Shown here in pieces: positions 33,792 through 45,300 of a stretch of DNA of 64,000 nucleotides. Below the pieces are notes generated by a model, which worked only from the letters and a program-made list of their open reading frames with translations, was not told the DNA's origin and searched no databases. The DNA is taken from positions 1 through 64,000 of the forward strand of contig OY760934.1 of NCBI GenBank assembly GCA_963664245.1, given 5' to 3'. Within the stretch, counting starts at the first letter, position 1. Every line of letters starts with the position of its first letter. This stretch comes from GCA-2711565 sp963664245 (GTDB lineage: Bacteria > Bacteroidota > Bacteroidia > Bacteroidales > GCA-2711565). The translations under genes and the position numbers were made by a program.

Positions 33792-35984
33792 TTATTCTTT
33801 TTCGTTTAACAGGTGCTCTTTCAAAAAGTTACTAATCTTTGTAAATAAATGATACTGTGTCTGGCCTCCGGTAATCGAGTGGTTTTTGTTGGGATAAATA
33901 AATAAGTCAAATTGTTTGTTGGCTTCTACCAATGCCGTTATAAAATCGTAGGTGTTCTGCGGATGAACATTGTCATCGCCGCTGCCATGGATCAGCAATA
34001 AATTTCCCTCAATCTTTTGAGCCATGTTTAACACGGCATTATCTTTGTAGCCCGATTTGTTGTTTTGTGGAAGGCCCATATAGCGTTCGGTCCAAATATT
34101 ATCGTAATAATAATAGTGGGTTACGGGAGCCACGGAAACAGCCGTGCTAAAAACTCTTTCGGGGCTGGTTAAACAAAGGCTGGACATCCAGCCGCCATAG
34201 CTCCAGCCGAAAATAGAAATGTTGTTTTTATCAACGTAGGGGAGGCTTGCTAAATATTTCGCGCCTTCAACCTGGTCGATTGTTTCGTATTTTCCAAGCT
34301 CTCCATAGGTTATTTTTTTAAACTCTTCGCCACGGGCACCGGTCCCGCGGTTGTCAACTGAAACAACAATAATTCCCAATTGGTTCAGGTAGCTGAAAAC
34401 CGCATTCCAGCGGGTCCACTCGTTGGTAACGGTTTGTGAGCCGGGGCCGCCATAAACGTACATCATTACCGGGTATTTTTTAGCGGGATCGAAGTTTACA
34501 GGGAGTATTTTATACGCGTTCAGTTCAACGCCTTCGGAAGTTTTAAAACTAAAAAACTCTTTCTTGCCGAAGCCGTATTCCTTGATTTTTTGTTTCAAAT
34601 CAGCATTGTCTTCCAATACGCGGATTACTTTCCCGTCAATTTTATGCAGGCTGATATAGCTGGGGGTGTTGGCCTCCGAAAAATAGCTGATAAAATAATG
34701 GTAATCTTTGGTGAACTCTATGTCCCAGCTGCCTTCTTTCTCGAAGAATCTTTTTTGTTTGCCTTTCAAATTTACGGTGCAAAAATCCCGGTTCATGGGA
34801 GAACTCTCGGCCGACAGAAAATAAAATTCTTTTTTCTTGCTGTTGTAACTCAGCAAATTCATCACGTCAAAATTTCCTGTGGTGAGTTGAGTGAGCTTCC
34901 CATTTTCAAAATCTTTGCAATAAATATGGTTGAACCCCGAGCGTTCGCTGAAGATAGCCATTTTGTTGCTGTTGTCGAAAAAGATGTAATTGCTGAATAC
35001 ATTCTCTGAAATGTACCGTTTATTTTGATCCTGGTAAACGATTTCAGATTTTCCGTTCAGCGTATTCGTCCTTAATAAATCCAGTTTTTGTTGCAGGCGG
35101 TTCAGCCTGAAAATAAACAGTTCGTTTTCTTTGTCGCTCCATGTAATGCGTGGAATGTAGATGTCGGTTTCCGAACCAATATCCATTGTTGTAAACGTAT
35201 TTTTTTCGAAATCATAAACCTTGATCTCAATAATAGAATTGTCTTCACCGGCCACGGGGTATTTAAATTTCCAAACATCGGGATAAACCTCCCCGTATTT
35301 TAACATGGTGTATTCTTTTACCCGGCTTTCGTTGAAACGGTAAAAAGCGATTTTGTTCCCGTTGGGCGACCAGTAAAATCCTTTGGTGATGGAAAATTCT
35401 TCTTCGTACACCCAGTCGGTTCCGCCGTTGATAATGTGGTTTATTTTGCCGTCGGTTGTAATTTGCCGGGTTTTCCCGCTTTCCAAATCTTTTACGTAAA
35501 TATTGTTTTCTTGAAGGTAGGCCACTTTTGTTCCGTCGGGCGAAAAATCGGCCAGCATTTGCTTATCCTTGGGGCAAAGCTCGTAGAATGACTTGGTGTT
35601 CAAATCGTAGATCACAAAATTTGAAAGCCTTGAGCGGCGATAAATCCGTTCGGAATCAAAAGGGATAAGTATTTTCGTTTCATCGGCATTAAACTGGTAG
35701 CTGGAAAAATTAAGCGGTTTATTCTTCCTGAACTTTTCAATTTCTTTTTTGTCCAGCAATACCGAAACCAGTTCGCCGGTTTTGAAATTGTATTTTTTAA
35801 TGCTTTTCTCTTCCAGAACCGTGTAATGTTCCCCGTCGTTCATCGAATAAAATACATTGATGCCTTTTTCGCTGAACGTATAATTTTTATAAATGTCTTC
35901 GAGAGTGATTGGTTTGGTCTGGGTTTTTGTGTTCAAGCTAAGAAATAAAACAAAAGTACAAAGGGTTAGATTTAGATATTTCAT
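33792..35984 (-). CDS. Dipeptidyl peptidase IV (S9 family)
   Basis: Exported serine exopeptidase releasing Xaa-Pro dipeptides, 730 residues. Signal peptide (about 1-21), then a beta-propeller domain (about 40-480, repeated PDGTKVAYL- and SPNGNKIAFYRF-type blades, with DWVYEEEF holding the Glu pair that binds the substrate amino group), then an alpha/beta-hydrolase domain with Ser in FGWSYGGWM, Asp in GSGDDNVH and His in NKNHSI. The whole family signature is intact. It stands alone on the minus strand. No T9SS tail, so it is expected in the periplasm. Confidence 0.95.
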   Translation of the reverse strand: MKYLNLTLCTFVLFLSLNTKTQTKPITLEDIYKNYTFSEKGINVFYSMNDGEHYTVLEEKSIKKYNFKTGELVSVLLDKKEIEKFRKNKPLNFSSYQFNADETKILIPFDSERIYRRSRLSNFVIYDLNTKSFYELCPKDKQMLADFSPDGTKVAYLQENNIYVKDLESGKTRQITTDGKINHIINGGTDWVYEEEFSITKGFYWSPNGNKIAFYRFNESRVKEYTMLKYGEVYPDVWKFKYPVAGEDNSIIEIKVYDFEKNTFTTMDIGSETDIYIPRITWSDKENELFIFRLNRLQQKLDLLRTNTLNGKSEIVYQDQNKRYISENVFSNYIFFDNSNKMAIFSERSGFNHIYCKDFENGKLTQLTTGNFDVMNLLSYNSKKKEFYFLSAESSPMNRDFCTVNLKGKQKRFFEKEGSWDIEFTKDYHYFISYFSEANTPSYISLHKIDGKVIRVLEDNADLKQKIKEYGFGKKEFFSFKTSEGVELNAYKILPVNFDPAKKYPVMMYVYGGPGSQTVTNEWTRWNAVFSYLNQLGIIVVSVDNRGTGARGEEFKKITYGELGKYETIDQVEGAKYLASLPYVDKNNISIFGWSYGGWMSSLCLTSPERVFSTAVSVAPVTHYYYYDNIWTERYMGLPQNNKSGYKDNAVLNMAQKIEGNLLLIHGSGDDNVHPQNTYDFITALVEANKQFDLFIYPNKNHSITGGQTQYHLFTKISNFLKEHLLNEKE

Positions 35985-36120
35985 AATTAGAGGATGTGTT
36001 AATTTTGAGCAACAAATTTATAGTTTTTCGGTTTTTTATTTTTCGATTATCGACAAATAGGTCATATTATGGCACCAATCGTTTTATAATTTTTTTATTT
36101 TTGCAGGAAATTGATTTTTT

Positions 36121-36195
36121 GGGTTGTTAGCTCAGTTGGTTTAGAGCGCATGCTTGACAGGCATGAGGTCACAGGTTCGAATCCCGTACAACCCA
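36121..36195 (+). tRNA. tRNA-Val (GAC anticodon)
   Basis: Plus-strand cloverleaf: acceptor GGGTTGT/ACAACCC, TAGCTC D-arm, anticodon loop CTTGACA, T-arm AGGTTCGAATCC. CCA not encoded. A TATTTTTG box at 36096-36103 could be its -7 element. Confidence 0.97.
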
Positions 36196-36259
36196 CACTT
36201 AAATTATCCTTTCCGAAAATTTTACCTACTGATCGTAAATGATTATGAAACAAAGTGTA

Positions 36260-36267
36260 TATTTTTG
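36260..36267 (+). promoter_or_regulatory. Candidate -7 box for the PorP/SprF gene
   Basis: TATTTTTG matches TAnnTTTG about 100 bp before the gene; no convincing -33 TTTG. The 168-bp gap after tRNA-Val otherwise holds nothing recognised. Confidence 0.4.
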
Positions 36268-36363
36268 CGTTAAATACTAAGCTATGAAATGCACGAATAA
36301 TTTCAACTTTTAGGGTTACTTTATTTCTGTAAGGATAATAAATAAAAACTAAGATTTAAGATT

Positions 36364-37464
36364 TTGAACCGACTACTTATTAAATTCAGCCTAATTGTAT
36401 TGTTTGCATCCTGCCTGCTCCCCCTTAGTGCGCAGGATCCAATGTATTCTCAGTTTACGCATAATCCTATTTATTATAATGCGGCCTATACCGGAATTTC
36501 CGAAGGACTCAGGGTTCGTACCAGCATTCGTAAGCAATGGCCCAACCTGCCGGGTGAATACCGCAGCACCAATTTTAACATGGATTTTGCTTCGCGGGGT
36601 ATCCCCGGGGCAGGAGGAATAGGCTTAATGTTTGATAAACATACGGCCGGATCGGGTTATTATGAGCGAACCAAAATCGGGATTCCTGTTTCGGTACGTA
36701 TCCCCCTGTACGAAAATTTACTGGTTCAGCTGGGAGTTATGCCGGCCATTGTTCAAAAGAAATTGGATTGGAGCAAACTGGTTTTTGTAGATCAGCTTGA
36801 CCCCCGTTTTGGAAACATATACCCGACGGCTTTTACGGCTCCTACCGATAGTAAAATTACTTACCCTGATGTGGATTTGGGATTGCTGTTTAGATGGGTT
36901 GGTTATGGCTACGGCGGAAAAGAATATGTGGTGACAACCGGTTTTGCGGTACACCATGTGTTTAGCCCCAACGAATCGTTTTACGACAGCCAGGAAGCCA
37001 ACCTGCCCCGTAAATTTGTAATCACCATTGATGCAATTATTCAGAATGAAGTCCGGGGGAGAGGGTTTAACTCAAGAACAAATACACATAAAGATTTTAA
37101 AATAAACCCCGGTTTTATTTTCGAGAAGCAACAGGATTTCAGAACGTTTTCTATAGGTTTGAATGTTTATAAATCGAGCATGTATGCGGGATTTTGGTAT
37201 AGAAATGATGATTTTGATTTTGCCCAGTCGAACTCACTGGTTGTCATGGCCGGTATCAGTGCTGCTTTAAACGAAGAAACCCGGGTAAAGATTATGTATA
37301 GCTACGATATGTTGCTGAACGAAAGCTATGCCCGCTCTGCCGGGGGAACCCATGAAATTTCCCTGATTTTTGAACTGGATTCGTTTATCCCATTCTCGGG
37401 CGGAGGGGCCAATACCCCGGGGCGGAGAAATATCATCCGTGGATTGGAATGTAGCCCGTTTTAG
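36364..37464 (+). CDS. PorP/SprF family T9SS-associated outer-membrane protein
   Basis: 366 residues with a signal peptide ending at PLSAQ, then the hallmark start DPMYSQFTHNPIYYNAAYTG and the typical beta-barrel pattern (GGIGLMFDKHTAG, LLVQLGVMPAI, NPGFIFEKQ..RTFSIGLNVYKSSMYAGFWYRN). SprF proteins are needed for surface delivery of the adhesin they are paired with. The likely client is the giant type B protein 1.9 kb away on the opposite strand; normally the two genes are adjacent and codirectional. The start must be TTG at 36364 (or ATT just before), because a stop lies six codons upstream of that and no ATG precedes the signal peptide. Confidence 0.88.
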   Translation: MNRLLIKFSLIVLFASCLLPLSAQDPMYSQFTHNPIYYNAAYTGISEGLRVRTSIRKQWPNLPGEYRSTNFNMDFASRGIPGAGGIGLMFDKHTAGSGYYERTKIGIPVSVRIPLYENLLVQLGVMPAIVQKKLDWSKLVFVDQLDPRFGNIYPTAFTAPTDSKITYPDVDLGLLFRWVGYGYGGKEYVVTTGFAVHHVFSPNESFYDSQEANLPRKFVITIDAIIQNEVRGRGFNSRTNTHKDFKINPGFIFEKQQDFRTFSIGLNVYKSSMYAGFWYRNDDFDFAQSNSLVVMAGISAALNEETRVKIMYSYDMLLNESYARSAGGTHEISLIFELDSFIPFSGGGANTPGRRNIIRGLECSPF

Positions 37465-37476
37465 TAAAAAAAGAAA

Positions 37477-37521
37477 GGCAAAGCTCAGCGCACGCCATTT
37501 TTTATTTTTTGTTCCCGCGAG
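37477..37521 (+). repeat. Interspersed ~45-bp repeat, copy 1
   Basis: Begins GGCAAAGCTC, continues through GCCATTTTTTATTTTTTG and ends TTCCCGCGAG. About 85 percent identical by eye to copy 2 at 38507-38552, same orientation; the two copies bracket the gene at 37546-38391. Confidence 0.7.
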
Positions 37522-37545
37522 CAGAAAAATCCGCCAGCGGGGATA

Positions 37546-38391
37546 TTATTTTATGTAAAAAATATCGTTTATGTATCCCTTGTTCATTGTCTTGGTATTT
37601 ATTAAAGTATTCTGCAATGAGTCTTTATAAATAGCTCTACCTGAATTATTAAAATAGAAGCTACCATTATGTACATCAAAAGAAGTGATATATTTTTCAG
37701 GATAACTTCTTACAATTGTATTTTTCTTTGTCAAGAAATTATAAACCTTGATTTTACCCAACGAATTTCCTTTCTTATAATAGTAGAGTTTACAATTTTC
37801 AAAACGAAATAACCTACCTTGATCTACTTGGGTAAAATATTCGCCATGATTAATATCTGCCGAATCAATTATTTCGATGTTATCAGACTTTAGATTGTAG
37901 ATCATCAAATAATATTTGCTACTTGATTTATGTGAAAAAGCAATATATTCTCCATTCGTGGCAATGTTAGTTATATTTATGCTATCATGTAAGTTCATCT
38001 TTTTAGTTTTTAAGTTTGTAATATCCAACGAATAAAGTGAACTTACTTCAAATCTCATATCCTCAAATGGAGCTGTGGTGAAGAATACCATATTTTCACT
38101 ACATGCAACATCTAATATTGCTTCTTTAGTAGAATAAACATATTTCATCGCTTTTTCATTAATATCAATTATACCTAGCCTGTTGTTATCAGATGCTACA
38201 ATCTTATTCCTACTTAATATGTCCCATCTGTAAATAAGACCGAAAGCATCTACTTTGAACATACTATCATTCTTAATTAAAATATAGGTGTAACTTTTGT
38301 CCGTTAAATCACGATATCTGACATAAATTGATTGTGATATAATAACTTTAGTAGTCAGAAGACAAAAAAATAAAATTATAAACCTTGTCAT
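37546..38391 (-). CDS. Exported protein of unknown function, propeller-like
   Basis: 281 residues with a signal peptide (about 1-19, ending VIISQS). The rest is beta-rich with repeating units of about 40 residues: DNNRLGIIDINEKAMKYVYS, ENMVFFTT..LYSLDITNLKTKKMNL, NGEYIAFSHKSSSKYYLMIYNL, ENCKLYYYKKGNS..KVYNFLTKK. This resembles a six- or seven-bladed propeller with short TolB/WD-like blades, but I do not recognise a family. No catalytic motif or T9SS tail. It lies between the PorP/SprF gene and the giant adhesin, flanked by two copies of a short repeat, and is more AT-rich than its neighbours, which suggests later insertion. Confidence 0.65.
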   Translation of the reverse strand: MTRFIILFFCLLTTKVIISQSIYVRYRDLTDKSYTYILIKNDSMFKVDAFGLIYRWDILSRNKIVASDNNRLGIIDINEKAMKYVYSTKEAILDVACSENMVFFTTAPFEDMRFEVSSLYSLDITNLKTKKMNLHDSINITNIATNGEYIAFSHKSSSKYYLMIYNLKSDNIEIIDSADINHGEYFTQVDQGRLFRFENCKLYYYKKGNSLGKIKVYNFLTKKNTIVRSYPEKYITSFDVHNGSFYFNNSGRAIYKDSLQNTLINTKTMNKGYINDIFYIK

Positions 38392-38506
38392 TTTTTTGGT
38401 AATTAATTCGTTACATTAATTATTGCTTCAATATTAACAGTTCTTTTTACAGTTAAAATATAGAAATTCACTCTGCTGGAGCGGATGTCTCGTCCGTTCC
38501 AGGCAA

Positions 38507-38552
38507 GGTAAAGCTCTGCACCTGCCATTTTTTTATTTTTTGTTCCCGCAAG
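38507..38552 (+). repeat. Interspersed ~45-bp repeat, copy 2
   Basis: GGTAAAGCTC, GCCATTTTTTTATTTTTTG, TTCCCGCAAG; second copy of the repeat at 37477. The 3' end of the unknown gene at 38533-39207 runs into it, so the last residues and stop codon of that gene derive from the repeat. Just upstream GGAGCGGA and TCCGTTCC form a small inverted repeat. Confidence 0.7.
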
Positions 38553-39207
38553 TGGGGCTAACCTTTCTTTCTGTATCATTATCAAGAAATGCATTAATAG
38601 TCATATTAATTTCTATTTCGAGTATAGCTAACTCAGAATGGAGGCCTACATTATTAAACCGGGATGTGTCAATCTTATAAACGACGGGTAAAAACTTTCT
38701 TTCTAGCTTATAAGCCACATAAGTGAGAAAAAAAGTTATATGGTCTAACTCTAATTTGTTTACCAAAATAACAATTTTATCAAGATCATCTTCGCAAACT
38801 TCATTAGAGTGTTTAAGGTGTTTTACTAATTTAATAAAGTTTAGATCACTGTTCTTTATATTTTGGAAATAGTTAATTGTGTCATTTGAAAACAAATATA
38901 ATCCGGATTTAATTCTAATATCAACACTATCTGTTTTCAAAAAATGATTTAGGCTTAAGTTTTTTTTATTTAAAGTATTAAAATATTTATCAAGCACACT
39001 AAAGTAATGGTAATCATTATGGGTGGAATACCAGATAGAAATCTCACTGGAAAAATTCTTTTCAAATAATTCTATTTGTTTTTCATTAACCTTGTCTTCC
39101 GAATCAAAATCATCTATTGTTAACCAATCTATTGCATAACTATTTATAATGAAAAGTAACAAGATTATAACAATAAGAAATTTAGTTGCTTTTTTTTTAT
39201 TTTTCAT
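38533..39207 (-). CDS. Exported helical protein of unknown function
   Basis: 224 residues: signal peptide (about 8-25, LIVIILLLFIINSYA) and a mostly helical remainder rich in Lys, Asn, Asp and Leu. No family, metal site or membrane segment recognised. Two LK/H-rich helices (about 120-160) are followed by KLELDHITFFLTYVAYKLERKFLPVV. The C-terminal PTCGNKK is encoded by the interspersed repeat, so the protein may have been truncated or extended by it. It lies 154 bp downstream of the giant adhesin, past a terminator, so it probably has its own promoter. Confidence 0.55.
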   Translation of the reverse strand: MKNKKKATKFLIVIILLLFIINSYAIDWLTIDDFDSEDKVNEKQIELFEKNFSSEISIWYSTHNDYHYFSVLDKYFNTLNKKNLSLNHFLKTDSVDIRIKSGLYLFSNDTINYFQNIKNSDLNFIKLVKHLKHSNEVCEDDLDKIVILVNKLELDHITFFLTYVAYKLERKFLPVVYKIDTSRFNNVGLHSELAILEIEINMTINAFLDNDTERKVSPTCGNKK

Positions 39208-39307
39208 TTTTTATTGGTTTGCCTTCTGATACGAATTTGTTCTGATATCTAAATTTACGGATTATATTTAGATATCTAATATATTTGAAAATATCTTTTT
39301 GGGGAAT

Positions 39308-39337
39308 AAAAAAGGCGCGAATTTACAATTCGCGCCT
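39308..39337 (-). terminator. Intrinsic terminator after the giant adhesin
   Basis: Minus strand AGGCGCGAATT, three-base loop, AATTCGCGCCT, then six T: a perfect eleven-base-pair stem, 25 bp after the stop. Confidence 0.92.
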
Positions 39338-39361
39338 GCTGTTTTATTTTATGATTTTTGT

Positions 39362-42300
39362 TTACCTGATTATCGTCACTGTTCCGTAGGTCTTGCCGCT
39401 GCCGCCTTCATTGTTGCCCATGTCTTTTCCTGTCCAGCTGCTTCCATCCATAAATACGGCACTGGCTTTCCAAACGTAAACCCCGGCCGGTAAAGCTTGT
39501 CCGCGGAAAGTTCCGTCCCACGATTCGGACGGACGGCCCAAATCATCCAGCGCGGTTGATTCCCAAACCTTGTTGCCCCATCCGTCAAATACTTCAATGA
39601 TGAACGAACTCAGGTTTATGCCAATGGCTTTAAAGGTTCGTACCTCTACCTGCGGACTGTTTGGCGAAAATGCGCTCGGGATAAACAAACCTTTAAACAA
39701 TACCCGGTATTGTTGTGAAATGGTATCGGAACAATTTACATCGTTAAAACTTATCAGTTCAATGGTATAAATGCCATCCGACAAGAAACTGTGTATTGGA
39801 TCCGTTTCAATGGATGAACCGCCATCGCCAAAGTCCCACATATAGGAGGTGGCTCCGCTCGATTCGTTGCTAAATAATAAACGGCCTTGGGTGTTCTCAT
39901 AGTTTTCAGTGTAAGTGAACGCACTGTAAGGTGTTGGTAGAATCTGAACCTCTTCGGTATGGGTGTTTATACATCCGTTGCCATCGGTAACGGTTAAACT
40001 TGCCGTGTAGTTTCCGCTTTCTTCGTAAGTGTAATTCGGATTCTGCAACGAAGAAATATCATCGGTGCGGGTAATTACGCCAAACTCCCAGTTCCAGGTG
40101 GTAATGGGCGAACCGGTATTATTCGATAAATCGGTGAAGTTGGTCGGGTTGCCCATACAGGTGTTCGCAAAGCTGAAATCGGCAATCGGGCTCGGGTAAA
40201 TGGTCACAGTTTTGGTAATTATGCTTTCGCATCCGTTATTGTTAATGGTTAAGGTTACCAGGTAAGTTCCGGTAGCTGTATAAGTGTGAACCGGATTTAA
40301 TTCCGAGCTTAGCGGGGTTCCGTCGCCAAAGTTCCATTCAATTAAATTGATATTGCTTATGTTTAGGTCATCACTGATCAGTGTAAACTGTGTTTCGTTG
40401 TTCAAACAGCCATTACCATTGAAACTGAAATCAACATCGGGTTGTATGCTCACATCAAAGTCTTGGGTGATGCTGTTTCTACATCCGTTGGTATTTGTAA
40501 TTTCAAGGGTGACTGAATAATTGCCGTCGACACTGTAAATGTGCGTTGGGTGCTGGCTGCTTGAGATATTGTTTAGTCCTGAATTAGGATCGCCAAAATC
40601 CCAGCTCCATTCCACAATGGATGAACCACCATTGGTTTGCGATAGATCAACAAAATTGGCTCCACCCGTGATACAAACCGCGTTCATGTCAAAATTAGCC
40701 ATGGGGGAAGGAACAACGGTGATGCTTCTTGCCATACTGTTTGTACAGCCCAGCGAGTTTGTAACAGTTAAAATTATATTGTAAACCCCGGCATGGGCGT
40801 ATGTGTGGCTGATGTTCGGATTATCAGGGAACAGTATGGTTTCGCTGTTTCCATCGCCAAAGCTGTAATCCCATTGCGTGATGTAACCATCGGTGGCGCT
40901 TGAATAATCGTTGAATTGTGTTTCGAGGCTCGAACACGATGGCGAATCAATATCAAAGTTTACGAGCGGCAAACGATGAATGGTAATATCGTGCGAGATG
41001 GTGCTGGTGTAACTGTTTACATCAACTACCGTGAGTGTAACATGGTAGGTGCCTGCAACATTGTAAGTGTGGATTGGTTCCATCAAACTGGACGTAAAAC
41101 CGTCGCCGAAATCCCAGTTCCAAGATACAATGGTTCCAACATCCGTTATGCTTTGATCGATGCTGAATTGTGTGGTAGAACCAGAACATTCGTTGTCCCA
41201 GGTAAATTCAACGTTTGGTTGATCGGTAACGGTTAAAGTCATTTGGTCGGAAACTTGGGAACAAGGCGAGATTCCTGTAGCTGTTAAGGTTAAAGTTACC
41301 TGTCCCGCCGAAAAATCCTGAGCACTTGGTGTGTAGGTCGGGAGTAAAATCCCGGGATCGGAAAATATTCCGGTTCCGTTACTCGTCCATGCAAGGCCGT
41401 TGTGATTGCTTGCTGTAGCCGAAGTAATCTGGAACGCGCTTCCAAAATTCACCGATGCATCAAACCCGGCATCAACTTGCGGAGCCATCATAAAGGTTAA
41501 GGTCATCTGATCGGTAATATTGTTACACGGCGGATTAGAGGCGTGCAGCCTGAGAATCACATTTCCGTTATTAATATCGGCCTGCGAAGGAATATAGGTC
41601 GGGCTCAAAGTTGCCTGGTTCAGGAAGGTTCCACTCCCCGAACTTGACCAGGTAACCGATTCGAAATCGGAAGCTGTTGCCCCGTTAACCAGGTAATTTG
41701 CCGTTGAACAAATAGTTGTATCCGGACCGGCATAGGCTGTTGGTTCATGTTTTACTTCCAGAATCAAAGCATCATTAATAATTCCCGAACAAGGGTTGGC
41801 CGCGGTAACAGCAACGCTCAAGGTTACGGTTCCTGCCGAAAGATCGCCGGGACCGGGGGTGTAAATCGGTGACAGTGTAGTGGCACTGGCCAAGGTTCCT
41901 GTTCCGTTATGTGTCCATTGAATGCTGGTGTAATTTCTAATGTCTGCATCCTGAACAACGTAAACCCCGGTTTCGCAAACCGTGCTGTCTTTTCCGGCAT
42001 ATACCTGTGGCATGCGTTGAACCGTTAGTATCATATAATCGCTTGCATTGCTGCAACTCAGGTTCGAACCGGTTATTGTCAAGGTGATATTGCCGTTTAA
42101 CGCATCATCAAAACTTGGGGTATAGGTTGTATTTACAACATTTGGATCGGAAAATGTACCGGTTCCGCTGCTTGTCCAAAGCACCGAACTTGTATTTCCT
42201 GCACTTGCTCCCGATAAAGTATACGATCCGTTTTCACAAATTATATCATCGGCTCCGGCGTTTACTGTTGGTGCTTGGTGAACATTCAATAAGATTGAAC

Positions 42301-45300
42301 TGGTAGCTGGTAGGGCACAGGGTGATAACGGATAAGCCGTTAGTGTAAGGGTAACGGTTCCGTTAGTTATATCAGCAGCATTTGGGGTATACGTTGGGGT
42401 CAGGGTTGTTGCATTGTCTAAACTGCCGCTTCCGGAGCTTGTCCACAACAGCGAACTGTAACTACTTGCACTGGCTCCTTGTATAATGTTTGATCCCGTG
42501 CAAATATCGGTTGTAGGTCCTGCATTTGCAGTAGGTTTATGGTTGATGGTAATGGTTACGTAATCCGAATCAGTGGTGCATGGCGAAACGCCATTTCCTG
42601 TTAGGGTTAAAGTTACCGCTCCGTTTATAATATCTTGCGCACTCGGAATATAAGTTGTGTTCAAAATATTTTCGTTGGTAAACGTTCCGGTTCCCGAAGA
42701 TGTCCAGAATACCGATGTTGTATTGGATGCATTGGCATCTGTATTGGTATATATACCATCCTCACAAATAGATGTCGGGTTTCCTGCATCTACCAGTGGC
42801 CCATTGTTAAAGAATAAAACAAATGAATCGGTAGCATCGGCTGTACAAGGAACCGTACTGTGAGCCGTAAGGGTTATTACTACCGAACCTGCTGCCAGGT
42901 CGGAAGCACTCGGGAAATAGGTTGGGGAAATGGTTCCGTTGTTAATAAATGTTCCCCAGCCTGAAGAAGCCCAGCTTAAGCTTGAATAATTTTGGGCAAT
43001 AGCATTATTTATCTGATAGCTGTTTCCTGCACAAATGGTTGCATCGGGACCGGCATAAGCGGTTGATTCGTTAACAATGGTCAGGGTCATAAAATCACTT
43101 ACCTGTCCGGCACATGGCGAATCGGCCGATGCAGTCAGTGTTAAAATGACTGATCCGGCAGAAATATCATCGGCACTTGGGGTGTAAACAGGATTGATGT
43201 TATTTCCGTTGATGAATGTTCCTGTTCCCGAAGTAGTCCAGTAAATATTTGAAGTATTTGCAACGGAGGCTGTTACAACAGGGTAATTACTTCCTGTACA
43301 AATTTCGGCATCAACCCCGGCATCAACCACCGGCATAACAGTGATGTTTAATACCATATCGTCGGTAATGCTGTTGCAGGGTGAATTGCCCTGAGCCTGC
43401 ATGGTAAGGGTAACACTTCCCAATAAAATATCATTTTGACTTGGTGTGTACGTAGGGCTTAAAGTGTTTTCGTTTACGAAGGTTCCGTTGCCGCTCGACG
43501 ACCATGAAATGGTGGTATAATTGGTTGCTGAAGCACTGGGGATTGTGTACGCGCTTCCCTGACAGATGCTGGCGTCAGGGCCTGCATTTGCGGTAGGAGC
43601 GTCTTCAAACTGTAAAATAAAACTATCGTAAACTATAGAAGCACAAGGTAGGTTGGGAGAGGCTGTCAGCGTTAATAAAACAGCTCCTGAGGCAACGTCG
43701 CTGCTACTCGGAGTGTATGTAGGATTAATAATACTGGCATTGGTGAACGTTCCTGAACCAGAGGTTGACCACACATAACTGCTGCTGTTTTGTACACTGG
43801 CATGAACGATATTATAAGCATCTCTTTCGCATGTAACTTGATCGGGGCCTGCATTAACAACAGGGTTTGCAACAATACTGATTTCCATTTGATCTGTAGC
43901 ATTGGTGCACCTGGCATCGCCTTCGGCGGTTAAAGTCAGGGTAATTGTTCCTGCGCTTACATCGGTTGCTCCTGGTGTGTAAGTTGGGTTTAAAGTACCT
44001 GCATTGGCTAAAGTACCCGATCCGTTATGTGTCCAGCTTAAGGTGTGATAATCCGAAGCCGTTGCAGTGGTAACTGTGAAGCTACCGTTTTCGCATACCG
44101 AACCATTATTTCCTGCATTAACTTTTGGAATTTCAATAAATGTTAAAATCATTTCATCCGATGGGCTTGTACTACATGCCGCCTGACCATAGGCTGTAAG
44201 CGTAAGTACAACCGAACCTGCTGCAACATCGTTGCTGGTTGGAATATAAGTTGGGTTCAAGGCATTTTGGTTAGAGAAGGTTCCGGTTCCGCTGGTTGTC
44301 CATAATAAGGAGATGTAATCGGAAGCCGTTGCATCGCTTAGAGAATAATTATCGCCTTCGCAGATGGTATTGTCCGAACCGGCATTGACACTCGGTTCGC
44401 TATAAATCGTTAAATCGTAATCTAAATACTGAATGTCGCTGCAGGGCGAATTTGGTTCAACCGTTAACCTTAAGGTAACGATTCCCAACATTAAATCTTC
44501 TGGTGCCGGGTAATAAGTTGGCGAATCGGAGCCGGAATTAATAATGTTTCCGTATCCCGAGTGGGTCCAGCTTAATGAGGCATAATTTGTAACCGTAACA
44601 TCGGTTACGGTGTAGGTAGAGTTAATGCATACATCGCCTGAATTACCCCCGCTTATGGTTGCTCCCGGAATAACATTGATTATCATTGCATCAGTTGCCG
44701 GGGTGCTGCAAGGTGATAAGCCTCTTGCTTCAAGGGTAAGGGTTACAGTTCCTAAAGCTGCGTCGCCAATAGACGGAATGTAGGTCGGACTTAAACTATT
44801 AGGATTGATAATTTGTCCCGAACCGGAGGTGGTCCAGTTAATCGAACTATAATTTGCTGCGCTGGCTCCACTTACCGTGTAAGAATCGCCTGAACACAAT
44901 GATGGTACATTGGGGCCTGCATTGGCTGTCGGAAGGCTGTTTATTGTAATGTCTATATAATCGGCAACACTGTTTGTACAAGGTGCATTGCTTTGGGCTG
45001 TTAAAAACAGGCGAACGCTTCCGTTAAGAATATCTGCACTGCTTGGGGTATAAGTGGTGTTAATAGTGCTGCTATTGTCAAAGGTTCCTGTTCCGGAGCT
45101 TGTCCACAAAACAGAACTGTGGTATTGAACGCTTGCTGTTGAAGCGGTGTAAGTGCTGTTTTGGCAAATGGTGGTGTTAGGGCCGGCATCAACCACGGGC
45201 AATGGTTCAAAGGTAATTTCCATTTCGTCGCTTACACTTTGTGTACAAGGAGTGTTAGAGGCTGCTGTCAGGGTTAAACGTACCGAACCGTTGGTGATAT

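Noticed and set aside
36284..36313. Nine-codon mini-ORF before the PorP/SprF gene as a possible leader peptide
   Set aside because: No codon bias toward one amino acid, and no competing hairpins or terminator follow.
38403..38594. Short minus-strand ORF between the two unknown exported genes
   Set aside because: Mostly repeat and spacer sequence; no start context or family.
45001..45210. Antisense or alternative-frame ORFs within the giant adhesin
   Set aside because: They follow the repeat periodicity of the real frame and vary in length with it; none has independent support.
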